Shown here: positions 24,025-32,001 of the stretch, piece by piece
How the letters are laid out: each line of letters begins with the position of its first letter
Numbering within the stretch: position 1 is the stretch's first letter
NCBI GenBank assembly: GCA_020435005.1
Contig: JAGRAE010000008.1
Coordinates: 1-36,439 of the forward strand
DNA length: 36,439 nucleotides
From: Bdellovibrionales bacterium
Lineage (GTDB): Bacteria > Bdellovibrionota > Bdellovibrionia > Bdellovibrionales > UBA1609
Direction: 5' to 3'
Translations under genes and position numbers: made by a program
Notes under the pieces: model-generated
What the model saw: the letters and a program-made list of their open reading frames with translations, nothing else
Databases searched by the model: none
What the model was told of the DNA's origin: nothing

Positions 24025-24444
24025 TCAAAGGTTTATATTTTTATTTCTAATTTGGAGTTCAATGTCAGATAATCTCAAGTCGTGAGATGAAAACATTTTC
24101 TTTAACTCCTGTATTCTTTGCTCAACTTGACCAACCAGGTCACTATGTTTGTCAACTGCCTGCTCTAAGCGAGTATCGATAACTCTTTTCTGGGTTAAAG
24201 TCCCTGCAATTCGTGACATTTCAATACGCAGATCTTCCAGAGATTTTTTATGGGCAAAATCTAACGTGGCTACAAGGGTTTGCATGCGATCGAAACGTTC
24301 TTTACTTGCTTTTGCAAGGCTCATCAAGCGTTCGTTTGTCTGCTCTATCCTATTTTCCATTTCAGATAGTTTTTTTTGCAAATTAGCCACATGTTGGGCT
24401 AAGTTTTGCAAAGGATTGTGATTAAAATTCATATTATCGCTCAC
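24025..24444 (-). CDS. Small coiled-coil protein of unknown function
   Basis: With GTG 24444-24442 as start, supported by AAGGGAG 5 nt upstream, the product is 139 residues. It is almost wholly heptad-type coiled coil: VANLQKKLSEMENRIEQTN, then KASKERFDRMQTLVATLD and LVGQVEQRIQELKKMFSSHD. There is no signal peptide or membrane helix, so a cytoplasmic scaffold or partner protein is likely. A longer in-frame start at 24585 would overlap the divergent rluB gene and lacks a ribosome binding site. TTGATT-N18-TAAAAT upstream on the minus strand is a plausible promoter. It is convergent with dsbD (8-bp gap). Confidence 0.75.
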   Translation of the reverse strand: MSDNMNFNHNPLQNLAQHVANLQKKLSEMENRIEQTNERLMSLAKASKERFDRMQTLVATLDFAHKKSLEDLRIEMSRIAGTLTQKRVIDTRLEQAVDKHSDLVGQVEQRIQELKKMFSSHDLRLSDIELQIRNKNINL

Positions 24445-24517
24445 AAATTCTCCCTTCTTTTCACATTTTAGAGGAAAGTATATGACATAATCAAGAAAAT
24501 CATTTAAGGACATGTTT

Positions 24518-25366
24518 ATGGTTACACAAACTAAAGTTCGAATTAATAAATACATTGCACAGTCTGGTGTTGCCAGTCGACGCAAGGCTGATGAATTGAT
24601 AAAAGACGGTCAGGTTCGCATTAATGGCCAGTTGGTTAAGGATCTAGGTGTTTTGGTTGATCCCTCTAGAGACTCCGTCAAGGTAGGGCGAAAATTGATA
24701 AAACCTGTAAATAAATTTGTATACTACAAATTTAACAAACCCACCTCTGTACTCTCTACAGTTAACGATCCCGAAGATCGAAAAACAGTAATGAACTATT
24801 TTATGGGAATACAAGAGAGAATATTCCCTGTAGGGAGACTTGATTGGGATTCAGAGGGTCTTCTTTTACTAACTAATGATGGAGAATTTGCACAAAAAGT
24901 AGCCCATCCATCACAAAAAATACCAAAAACATACCTAGTAAAGGTTGCCGGGAACATAACAGACCAAAAACTACAAAAACTTAGAAATGGCGTCACTATA
25001 CCTGGTGGAAGGGTACAAGCTATTCTGGTAGAAAAAGTTCCCAACAAAGACAGTAAATATCAATGGTTAAAGATCATTATAGCTGAGGGAAAAAACCGTC
25101 AAATCCGCTATATGATGGAAAAAATAGACTGTGATGTTAAAAAATTACAAAGAGTCGCTATTGGTATGTTAAAATTAGGCAAACTAAAAAAGGGACAATA
25201 TCAACAGTTGTCGGATGAGCAAGTTGAAAAAGTTTTCTATAAATTTAAGCCACAAAAATTAGTTCAAACCCCAAAAAGAAAAAAGAAAGTCGTTAAAAAG
25301 AAAAAGAAGACACAAAATGTACTATCTAAAAAGGAATTTTTTAAAAGAATAAATAAAAATAAATAA
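24518..25366 (+). CDS. rluB: Pseudouridine synthase of the RsuA/RluB/RluE/RluF family
   Basis: Isomerises a specific uridine in rRNA. Residues 1-60 are an S4 RNA-binding domain (RINKYIAQSGVASRRKADEL). The catalytic motif GRLDWDSEGLLLLTNDG has Asp109, and the family KIDCDVKKLQRVAIGMLKLG appears late. The C-terminus adds an unusually basic Lys-rich tail (about the last 40 residues) that could bind RNA. RluB (23S U2605) is the best guess among the subfamilies; RsuA or RluE cannot be excluded. AAGGA lies 7 nt before ATG 24518, so I prefer this to ATG 24512, which is only 1 nt away. Confidence 0.85.
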   Translation: MVTQTKVRINKYIAQSGVASRRKADELIKDGQVRINGQLVKDLGVLVDPSRDSVKVGRKLIKPVNKFVYYKFNKPTSVLSTVNDPEDRKTVMNYFMGIQERIFPVGRLDWDSEGLLLLTNDGEFAQKVAHPSQKIPKTYLVKVAGNITDQKLQKLRNGVTIPGGRVQAILVEKVPNKDSKYQWLKIIIAEGKNRQIRYMMEKIDCDVKKLQRVAIGMLKLGKLKKGQYQQLSDEQVEKVFYKFKPQKLVQTPKRKKKVVKKKKKTQNVLSKKEFFKRINKNK

Positions 25367-25368
25367 TT

Positions 25369-27213
25369 TTATTTTTTGTATTGAGCCCAAAACAAAGTGA
25401 TGTCATCAACTAATAAAGCATTCCCACGGTAATCTTTGATTATTTTTTTCAAACTATCTACTTTACCAGAAATATGAGGGCTTTTACTTGCAGAAGTTAG
25501 AATAGCTTTAATAAATTCTCGTTCTCCCAATTCATTTCCATCAATATCTTGCAAATCAATTATACCATCAGTGTAAAACAATATTGAATCACCCGGATCC
25601 AATTGATAGTGACCTTCTTCATAATGAGAACTTGGATCTTCGCCAAGCCTTTTACCTGGTTTAGTATCACATAAGGGTATGAGATCTTTCTTTTTTAAAC
25701 CTGGTTTATCTGGAATAATGTAAGGAAATTCGTGCGAAGCATTCGCATAGTCAATGCGTCCAGTTTCAGGATCAACTATAGCCAGAAAAAATGTCATTAA
25801 AATTGAGCCGTGGGCTGTTGCATGCAATGCATGATTCATAACTTCCAGCGCTTGTCCTGGAGTAATTCCTTGTGAGGCTTCAATTATTGCAGCGGCTGAA
25901 CGTGCAGCACCTGTAATAAGAGCCGCAGGAGCTCCGTGTCCAGTGGCATCTCCTATCCATAAATAAACTTTTCCATCTATTTCTGAATAATAAAACCAGT
26001 CACCACCACATTCGCTTGCTGGTTCAAAGTGTCCTATTATTTTAAATGGCCCGACATCTAAATTAGTTTTTGGAAATAAATTTTCCTGTACCACTCTCAC
26101 CATTTCGAGTTCATTTTCCATTCGGGCTTGTTCAGCCGTAGCTTTTAATAGAGAAGATACTTTTTCTGCCATGACTTTAAATCTGCGTGCCAGTTCACCA
26201 AACTCATCACGTGAATTTAATTTTAAATCTAACAAGAAGTTCCCCTTACCAATTTCTTCTGTAGCTGACATCAGTTTTGAAATGGTTGAAGTTAAACTTA
26301 TAGATGAGATAACACTAAAAAATAATGCTATACAAATTATTGCAACAAAAAATAATATAGATTTAGAAACCAGAGTATCTACTGTCGCGAATGCAGCTTT
26401 TTTATCTACTATAGAGGTGACCATCATATCACCGATTCCTACTTCAGCGAAAGATACTAAAGTTGGATAGCCTATTTCTGTCTTAACTTCAGCTGTACCT
26501 TGTGGTAATTTTTGGCTTACTATAGTATTAAAAAAATCAAAATTAGTTATTTTTATTTTATCTGATTTACTCCTATTAAATTTTGGTCTCATACCAATAA
26601 AGCGACTTTTACTAATTAGAAAACTTTTGTAGATTGTAGGAGTAGCAAAAGCTTCAAAAATCTCAGGAGATTTATAAACTGCTAATGATAAATAATGTCT
26701 TTTATCAGTAACAGGGTAATGACTTTGCATAATATAAAAAAATCTTGTTTGATACACATAATCACTAAATACTATGCCCTTTTCTAAAGAAATTTTTTGC
26801 ATAGCTTCTAAGCCCGGAGCAAATTGAATTTTTTCAATTTCTCCTTCCCTTAATTTTAATTGATCTATTGGGCTATAAATCTGTGTCTTATTTTTTCTTT
26901 TCCAGACAGAAATATATTCTACACTGCTTTGTGATTCAAAAAAACTCTTTGAACGTGCACTAAACTTAAAAGTAACCGGGTCTATGGAATTAAATATTGG
27001 TTCAACAGTTCGTTTATAGGATTTAACTTCCATTTTTACTTGATTGGCAAGTGCCGTTGCCATTAGTACAGATGAATCATAAATATAAGCCTTTTTATCC
27101 TCAGAGAATAACTGTGTTGCCATCACTAAATAAACTGCTAGAAATAAAATAGGCAGTAGTGATAGTAACACCAAAAGTTTGTATCTTAATGAAATTCCAA
27201 GTTGCTTTTTCAT
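25369..27213 (-). CDS. Membrane HAMP protein with a SpoIIE/RsbU-type PP2C phosphatase
   Basis: The 614-residue protein has a first membrane helix (LLVLLSLLPILFLAVYLVMA), an external sensor region of about 260 residues, a second helix (ILFFVAIICIALFFSVISS), a HAMP domain with SRDEFGELARRF, a short coiled coil, and a PP2C-type serine phosphatase (about 395-612). Metal-binding Asps lie in ASECGGDWFYY, GDATGHGAPAAL, FYTDGIIDLQD and LVDDITLFW. Such proteins dephosphorylate anti-anti-sigma factors and so switch partner-controlled sigma factors. No anti-sigma or STAS gene is next to it here. It is 2 bp from the convergent rluB. A GACT-NN-AGTC element and TACCGATAG lie upstream. Confidence 0.92.
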   Translation of the reverse strand: MKKQLGISLRYKLLVLLSLLPILFLAVYLVMATQLFSEDKKAYIYDSSVLMATALANQVKMEVKSYKRTVEPIFNSIDPVTFKFSARSKSFFESQSSVEYISVWKRKNKTQIYSPIDQLKLREGEIEKIQFAPGLEAMQKISLEKGIVFSDYVYQTRFFYIMQSHYPVTDKRHYLSLAVYKSPEIFEAFATPTIYKSFLISKSRFIGMRPKFNRSKSDKIKITNFDFFNTIVSQKLPQGTAEVKTEIGYPTLVSFAEVGIGDMMVTSIVDKKAAFATVDTLVSKSILFFVAIICIALFFSVISSISLTSTISKLMSATEEIGKGNFLLDLKLNSRDEFGELARRFKVMAEKVSSLLKATAEQARMENELEMVRVVQENLFPKTNLDVGPFKIIGHFEPASECGGDWFYYSEIDGKVYLWIGDATGHGAPAALITGAARSAAAIIEASQGITPGQALEVMNHALHATAHGSILMTFFLAIVDPETGRIDYANASHEFPYIIPDKPGLKKKDLIPLCDTKPGKRLGEDPSSHYEEGHYQLDPGDSILFYTDGIIDLQDIDGNELGEREFIKAILTSASKSPHISGKVDSLKKIIKDYRGNALLVDDITLFWAQYKK

Positions 27214-27279
27214 AGCAATTACCTATCGGTAGATTTTATAGACTTGTAAAATATTGATGGCTGAATTTTTTAAAACTGA

Positions 27280-27292
27280 GGACTAAAGTCTT
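27280..27292 (-). promoter_or_regulatory. GACT-NN-AGTC palindrome upstream of the PP2C phosphatase gene
   Basis: GGACTAAAGTCTT on the plus strand, 67 bp upstream of the phosphatase start (27213). On the transcribed strand it is followed by CAGTTTTAAAAAATTCAG, and CCGATA lies at 27229-27224. Confidence 0.4.
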
Positions 27293-27310
27293 GGATACTT
27301 AACAATATAT

Positions 27311-28135
27311 TTATTCAACAAAACAATCAGGTGATTCCACTACTTTCTCTCTAATTTTTTTAGCAAAATTTAACATCTTTTCATTGTTTTCTTCAACTAT
27401 AAACTTATCAACAATTTCTAAAGAATTTGACAAACAAAGCCGTGGCAATGAATTGAGTGAAATAAGTCTTATATGTTCTTTATCACTAAAGACAAAATTC
27501 TTGATATTGTTCTTTAACCATTTGTTTTTTAAAATTGATAACTTATTAATTGATAAAGCCATCAAAGCTTCTTCTTTGTTCTCATCTAGAATTGAAATTA
27601 ACTTTTTTATAAGCTTGTCGTTCTCACTATCAAGCACAAATATTAAATTTAAAATTTGATAATTTTCAGTATTTGAATGTATCTCTAACAAATTAAATAA
27701 ATTATCAATAATATCCTGCTTTTGTTGACTACTATTTGCTGTTAAATATTTAAAATGATAATAAACCAAAGTCTCATCGAAATTAAGACTTTCAAGATTT
27801 TTGTTTTCAAAAAAATTATTTAATTCTTTTGTAGTTTCATCATTATTTATTCTTACTAAAACTCTTAAGGCGGCTACCTTTTTCTCATCATCAAGAGAAT
27901 TTAACCACTTTTTCATAATTAAAAATGTCTTCTTAGAGTAATTATCTGAAAGATTATTTAATGCTAATATTCTTCTATTAATATTCTCAGAATCATCATT
28001 TAAAATTTCCCATTCTGATTTATTTTTTTTAGGTTCAAATCTTTTTTTTATTCCAAAAACTCCCCAAAATAAAATAGCTAATCCTAAAAGAAATAAAGCA
28101 AATCTTTGAGTAATTTTTTTATTTTTTTCATTCAT
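27311..28135 (-). CDS. Membrane-anchored HEAT-like repeat protein of unknown function
   Basis: The 274-residue product has an uncleaved N-terminal anchor (FALFLLGLAILFWGVFGI). The rest is all-helical, built from pairs of amphipathic helices such as DDEKKVAALRVLVRINND and EHIRLISLNSLPRLCL, which resemble HEAT/Armadillo repeats. That suggests a protein-binding scaffold on the outer face of the inner membrane. Codon use is extremely A/T-rich, with many Asn and Lys. There is no clear Shine-Dalgarno; TAGATAAAAT just upstream may be a -10. It is divergent from the FecR-like gene. Confidence 0.7.
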   Translation of the reverse strand: MNEKNKKITQRFALFLLGLAILFWGVFGIKKRFEPKKNKSEWEILNDDSENINRRILALNNLSDNYSKKTFLIMKKWLNSLDDEKKVAALRVLVRINNDETTKELNNFFENKNLESLNFDETLVYYHFKYLTANSSQQKQDIIDNLFNLLEIHSNTENYQILNLIFVLDSENDKLIKKLISILDENKEEALMALSINKLSILKNKWLKNNIKNFVFSDKEHIRLISLNSLPRLCLSNSLEIVDKFIVEENNEKMLNFAKKIREKVVESPDCFVE

Positions 28136-28191
28136 ACATAAATTTTATCTAGACATTAGTATGAATTGCAATTCTTTACTTTTTGTATTCC

Positions 28192-28203
28192 AGACTATAG
28201 GCT
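28192..28203 (+). promoter_or_regulatory. GACT-NN-AGTC-type element upstream of the FecR-like gene
   Basis: AGACTATAGGCT is a one-base variant of AGACT-NN-AGTCT, about 70 bp upstream of ATG 28274. TCCGATAC, resembling a sigma-28 -10, lies at 28236-28243, but no TAAA is found at the right distance. A 12-bp perfect palindrome GAATTGCAATTC is at 28163-28174. Confidence 0.3.
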
Positions 28204-28273
28204 AAGGCAACTAGACTCGAACCTTCACTAAAAAATCCGATACATATATAGACAAGTATTGGAAAAGATATTT

Positions 28274-29332
28274 ATGAAAAAAATGTGGGATAAATGTAGT
28301 ACAATCGAAAAAGCACTTGTTGTGCTGTCGAGTCTGTTGTTCTCAACAGCTGTTGTAAGTTTATTCTACTTTGAATCTATTTTTAAAAAAAATATGGTAA
28401 ATCCTGAAGATAAAATTGCACAAGTGGTTTCTGTCAATCAAGAAGTAAAACGTCGCATGCCAATGAATTTTGAGTTTGGAAATCTTAAAGAGGGTGATTA
28501 TATTGGCAATGGTGATTCAATTTTTTCTGGTGATAATTCACAAATCATGGTTAAGTTTTTGAAGGGTTCTCAACTTATCATTGGAGAACAAAGCTTAGTT
28601 GTCTTAAGAGAATTAAACGGCAAAATGGATATGAAAATTGAAAAGGGTGGTGTTTCAGGAGCTCTCCAGGAGTCTGATGAAATTGAAATAAAAGCTGAAG
28701 ATGAATCCGTCACAATAAATGGTGAAAAAGATGCACAATTTTCTGTTTCTTACAAACCCGGTCTTGGAATGGAGATAATAAGTTACGACAAGAATTTGAA
28801 GGTTAAGTATCGTGGCGATGAAATGGAAATGAAAAACAAAAAAGCAATTGTTTCTGATAAAAAGGGTATTGAAATAAAAGAAACAACTGGCGGCAAAGAT
28901 AATTTGGCAAGAAAAACCGCATCAAATGAAGACAATTATGATATGCCACCTAAAATGCCTAAAGGTGTTGATGTTGATGATGTAAAGTTAAAAGAGAAAC
29001 AAATTGCCTTAAGCGCGCCTTTTCCTGCATTAAACCAAATTTTCCTACATGCAAAGGGTGGACAAATACCTATTTTTCCAAAAGAACAATGTCTTGAGGG
29101 ATGTGAATTAAACCTCTTGATTAACAAAAAACCCGCACTAAAAAAAGATTTCCCTAAAAACTCAATACCAATAATTCACGTAAAAATAGAGCCTAATATT
29201 GAAGCAAAAATTCAATGGACATTTAAGGACGGTGAGAAAATTACAAGTGGTGCTTTTGAAGTGAAGAAAAATAACGAGTTAAATTTTTCTAAAGCTCTTC
29301 AAAACAAAGTTCCCGTAGAGGTAATGAATTAA
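28274..29332 (+). CDS. FecR-domain-like membrane-anchored periplasmic protein
   Basis: From ATG 28274 the protein has 352 residues: an N-terminal membrane anchor (ALVVLSSLLFSTAVVSLFYF) and a periplasmic part. The first half carries a FecR-type beta-rich pattern, with KEGDYIGNGDSIFSGDNSQ followed by MVKFLKGSQLIIGEQSLVVL and a following EKGGVSGALQESDEIEIKAED. This matches how FecR domains read ('...g..l.tg..s...l.l.dgs.l.l...s.l.l'). No sigma-factor gene accompanies it, unlike FecI/FecR systems. The C-terminal half holds one Cys pair (CLEGC) and ends in a beta region. A TTG at 28259 would extend by five residues; ATG is preferred. It is convergent with the lipoprotein at 29335 (2-bp gap). Confidence 0.7.
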   Translation: MKKMWDKCSTIEKALVVLSSLLFSTAVVSLFYFESIFKKNMVNPEDKIAQVVSVNQEVKRRMPMNFEFGNLKEGDYIGNGDSIFSGDNSQIMVKFLKGSQLIIGEQSLVVLRELNGKMDMKIEKGGVSGALQESDEIEIKAEDESVTINGEKDAQFSVSYKPGLGMEIISYDKNLKVKYRGDEMEMKNKKAIVSDKKGIEIKETTGGKDNLARKTASNEDNYDMPPKMPKGVDVDDVKLKEKQIALSAPFPALNQIFLHAKGGQIPIFPKEQCLEGCELNLLINKKPALKKDFPKNSIPIIHVKIEPNIEAKIQWTFKDGEKITSGAFEVKKNNELNFSKALQNKVPVEVMN

Positions 29333-29334
29333 AT

Positions 29335-30108
29335 TTATTGATCATCTGTTGACAAATTACTACCCGGAGCGTTTTGTAACTGTTGAAAACCTTTCATCTC
29401 CTCACTGCTCAGTTGATTGTGTTTAGAGGGCATATTATTTGAATTTATTTCGTTTCTCTTTTTGTCTCTTTTATCTTTTTGCCAATCATTCCAGCGCTTA
29501 CTGTAAATTCTCCATTCTTCATTAAACTCTTTTTGTTCTTCTTTTAGTTGAGCATAAAAATCTTTACTTTTCTCATTTATATCTGCTTCGAATTCTTTTC
29601 TTTTATCTCGTTGAGTATTATAAAACTCTCTTCTCTGATCATCCAAATCATTATAAAAATCTTGACGATCAGCTCTTTCCATTTGCTTTGTATTTTTACT
29701 ATCTTTCTTTTTCTTCTGATCTTTTTGAAAAGTTTCACGTTCCTTTCGTTCATTTTTTGTATATTGGTCTCTTAATTTTCTAAATTCTTTTTGAAATTTA
29801 GTTCTTCTTTCTCTCTGAAACTTGTTAAACTTTTCTCTCACTTTTTGTGGATGTACTTTCAACTCTCCCATCAAGCTAAGTATCATTTTTAAACTATCAT
29901 TTCTGTCTCTAATATCTTCTGGTATATTTTTTCTCAAATCATCTATAGATTTTTGATCATTTGCCAAAGAAACTTCGACTTTTGAGTCTGTTGGTTCACC
30001 TTGTGTCTTAAGTCCAGTTGAACTCGTTCGACTTACACACTGGCTCAAAAACAAGACAAAAAGGAAGTATAGGAATAATTTACCGACGGACATTTGAAGA
30101 GACTTCAT
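29335..30108 (-). CDS. Lipoprotein with 11-residue (hendecad) aromatic repeats
   Basis: The 257-residue product has a lipoprotein signal peptide with lipobox LSQC (lipid Cys24). A short linker leads to a highly charged helical region at about residues 88-215. Aromatics recur at exact 11-residue steps: F94, F105, Y116, F127, then after a 24-residue break F151, F162, F173, F184, F195, W206. Most are followed or preceded by charged residues (DFYNDLDDQ, EFYNTQRDK, EFEADINEK). Hendecad periodicity indicates a long straight or slightly right-handed helical rod or coiled coil. The function is unknown; a periplasmic strut or scaffold is conceivable. The C-terminus is short and unstructured. Confidence 0.8.
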   Translation of the reverse strand: MKSLQMSVGKLFLYFLFVLFLSQCVSRTSSTGLKTQGEPTDSKVEVSLANDQKSIDDLRKNIPEDIRDRNDSLKMILSLMGELKVHPQKVREKFNKFQRERRTKFQKEFRKLRDQYTKNERKERETFQKDQKKKKDSKNTKQMERADRQDFYNDLDDQRREFYNTQRDKRKEFEADINEKSKDFYAQLKEEQKEFNEEWRIYSKRWNDWQKDKRDKKRNEINSNNMPSKHNQLSSEEMKGFQQLQNAPGSNLSTDDQ

Positions 30109-30163
30109 AATTTAATTATAGGAAAGCTTTATGTAAAAAACAACTTTATTTAAAATAATATGT

Positions 30164-30814
30164 ATGTGGAGTTATAAACATAAAAGCTATTTAAAACCAC
30201 AAGCTCCGAAGACACGGAAAAGTTTATTCGTAGATAAGAGCTTTCAATTGAAGTATACAAATATTGCTGCTTTTTCTACGGCCATTGGTTTGTTGTTTGT
30301 TTTTATTCCCCTTTTTTATTACATGAACCAAAATTATAATTTATTTATTGAACTGGCTTATCTAAACTCACCTAATATAGTGACAAATTTAGAGAGCGAA
30401 AAATTTGGAATGAACACTTTGTTAGTGGCCACTTTTTTAGGGCAAATCCTTTTTATTTTCTTACTAATGCTTAAATTAACAGCTAAAATTGCAGGCCCTC
30501 TAAAAGTTTTAAAAAATCATTTGAAGCTTTTAAGCCGAGGTCATTGGCACGCCCCAGTACTTAAAGTTAGAGAAGATGATGAGTTTCAAGATGTTATAGA
30601 TACATACAATTATTTCTTTTTATCATTTAAGGAAAACCTAAAACAAGACCTTGAATCAATAAATCAATTGAAAATAGATAAAAAGAATTCACAAAGTCAT
30701 AAGGTTTGGAAAGAGCTTATCGATACTAAAGAAGAACAGTTGGGCATTGTTCCGGTTAAGACTTTGACCGTCTTATCTGACGTTGAAGGTCACGATTCAC
30801 GTCACGTTTCTTAA
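30164..30814 (+). CDS. Two-helix membrane protein with a HAMP domain and no output domain
   Basis: The 216-residue product has two membrane helices (about 34-54 and 82-102) enclosing a short external loop, then a HAMP domain with KIAGPLKVLKNHLKLLSRG and REDDEFQDVIDTYNYF. A coiled coil and a short tail follow. No kinase, MCP or enzyme domain follows HAMP. Its order FQLKY - helix - loop - helix - AGP - acidic DDE is the same as the C-terminal half of LspA at 11556. Its last 59 bp overlap smpB on the opposite strand, tail to tail. There is no clear Shine-Dalgarno. Confidence 0.8.
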   Translation: MWSYKHKSYLKPQAPKTRKSLFVDKSFQLKYTNIAAFSTAIGLLFVFIPLFYYMNQNYNLFIELAYLNSPNIVTNLESEKFGMNTLLVATFLGQILFIFLLMLKLTAKIAGPLKVLKNHLKLLSRGHWHAPVLKVREDDEFQDVIDTYNYFFLSFKENLKQDLESINQLKIDKKNSQSHKVWKELIDTKEEQLGIVPVKTLTVLSDVEGHDSRHVS

Positions 30815-31211
30815 TAGATTCTCTCTTGTCTCCTTTTTGTTTTCCTCGAACAAGAGCAATCTCAACTTTCGCTTTACCTTTTTTAAAGTAAATTTTTAAT
30901 GGAACACAAGAATAACCCTTTTCTCTCATAGAACCATAAATTTTTTTTAACTCTTCTTTATTTAAAAGAATTTTTCTAAGTCTCTCTGGATCATGGTTAA
31001 AATGGCTACTCTGTTTGTATTCTGAAATATATGCTCCTTGTAAAAAAGCCTCTTCTCCGCGAAAAGAAATATATGAATCTTTTAAAGATACTTGTTGTCC
31101 ACGCAGAGATTTAACCTCGCTACCAACTAAAACTAAACCAGCCTCAAACTTTTCAAGGATTTCGTAGTCGTGACGAGCTTTCTTATTTTCAGTAACAATT
31201 TTAATGCTCAT
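30756..31211 (-). CDS. smpB: SsrA-binding protein SmpB
   Basis: Binds tmRNA and delivers it to stalled ribosomes for trans-translation. At 151 residues it has the family fold: ENKKARHDYEILEKFEAGL, VGSEVKSLRGQQVSLKDSYI, a basic surface (PLKIYFKKGKAKVEIALVRG), and the conserved KKRDVNRDLQRQIRRS C-terminal tail that lies in the mRNA channel. Its start overlaps the rsmA end by 11 bp; its 3' end overlaps the convergent HAMP protein gene. It is the last gene of the pal cluster. Confidence 0.95.
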   Translation of the reverse strand: MSIKIVTENKKARHDYEILEKFEAGLVLVGSEVKSLRGQQVSLKDSYISFRGEEAFLQGAYISEYKQSSHFNHDPERLRKILLNKEELKKIYGSMREKGYSCVPLKIYFKKGKAKVEIALVRGKQKGDKRESIKKRDVNRDLQRQIRRSKS

Positions 31212-32001
31212 TTTTTAACTCAAGATAAAGTCTTTGAAATTCATCTACACTCAGCTGCTCTGCACGTATTTTTTCATTTAAACCGAGACGATTGAATGCA
31301 TTTTTAACAACCATTTCATCCCTATACTCTTTTAAGTTTTTGGACAAGAGCTTTCTTCTATGACTGAATGCTAATTTTACAAAATTAATAAAATCTTTAT
31401 TACAAAACTCAGTATTTTCAAGTCGTTGAAATACAAGCACGCGGCTATCAATTTTAGGAGGAGGATAAAAAGCTCTCGGTGGTACGTCCACTAATTTAGT
31501 TATCTGCCAATAACTTTGTGCAATTATAGAGAGCAATCCATAATCTTTGCCTCCTTTATTTGCTTTTATTCTTTGAGCTACTTCTTTTTGAAACATGAAA
31601 ACCATTTTACTAACATGTGGAACTAAACTTAGTTCTACTACAATAGATGATGATATTTGATAAGGCAGGTTGCTTACAACCAATGTTTTTTCCTTAATCT
31701 TCTCCTGCCATGGAAACTTAAGTGCATCTATATGCTCAACTTCAACTCCCCTCTCTTGCCAGTATTTAGCTAATTTATTATCAAGTTCTATTACTGAAAA
31801 GGGCTTGTCTATATTTATTAAATCGCGTGTGAGTGCACCTAATCCGGGTCCTATTTCTATAATATTTGATATATTATCATCTATACATTCATCGACAATT
31901 TTACAGCAAACTATTTCATTTACTAAAAAATTTTGTCCTAATTTTTTTGAAGGTTGAATACCCAACTCACTGCAAATTTTTTTTACTTCTAAAATATTCA
32001 T
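31201..32001 (-). CDS. rsmA: 16S rRNA (adenine1518/1519-N6)-dimethyltransferase
   Basis: KsgA/RsmA dimethylates two adenines in helix 45 of 16S rRNA, a late 30S assembly checkpoint. At 266 residues, it shows the opening KKLGQNFLVNE, the SAM loop EIGPGLGALTRDL, the catalytic VSNLPYQISSSIVVEL, and the C-terminal PPPKIDSRVLVF and AFSHRRKLLSKNL. The start overlaps tsaD by 4 bp. Confidence 0.95.
   Translation of the reverse strand: MNILEVKKICSELGIQPSKKLGQNFLVNEIVCCKIVDECIDDNISNIIEIGPGLGALTRDLINIDKPFSVIELDNKLAKYWQERGVEVEHIDALKFPWQEKIKEKTLVVSNLPYQISSSIVVELSLVPHVSKMVFMFQKEVAQRIKANKGGKDYGLLSIIAQSYWQITKLVDVPPRAFYPPPKIDSRVLVFQRLENTEFCNKDFINFVKLAFSHRRKLLSKNLKEYRDEMVVKNAFNRLGLNEKIRAEQLSVDEFQRLYLELKNEH

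Noticed and set aside
24445-24585. 47-residue extension of the small coiled-coil protein
   Set aside because: It would overlap rluB head to head and carries no ribosome binding site; GTG 24444 follows AAGGGAG.
27222-27229. Sigma-28 promoter for the PP2C phosphatase gene
   Set aside because: ACCGATAG resembles the -10, but the -35 position reads TTAC, so only a partial match.
28236-28243. Sigma-28 promoter for the FecR-like gene
   Set aside because: TCCGATAC resembles the -10 but no TAAA occurs 14-16 bp upstream.
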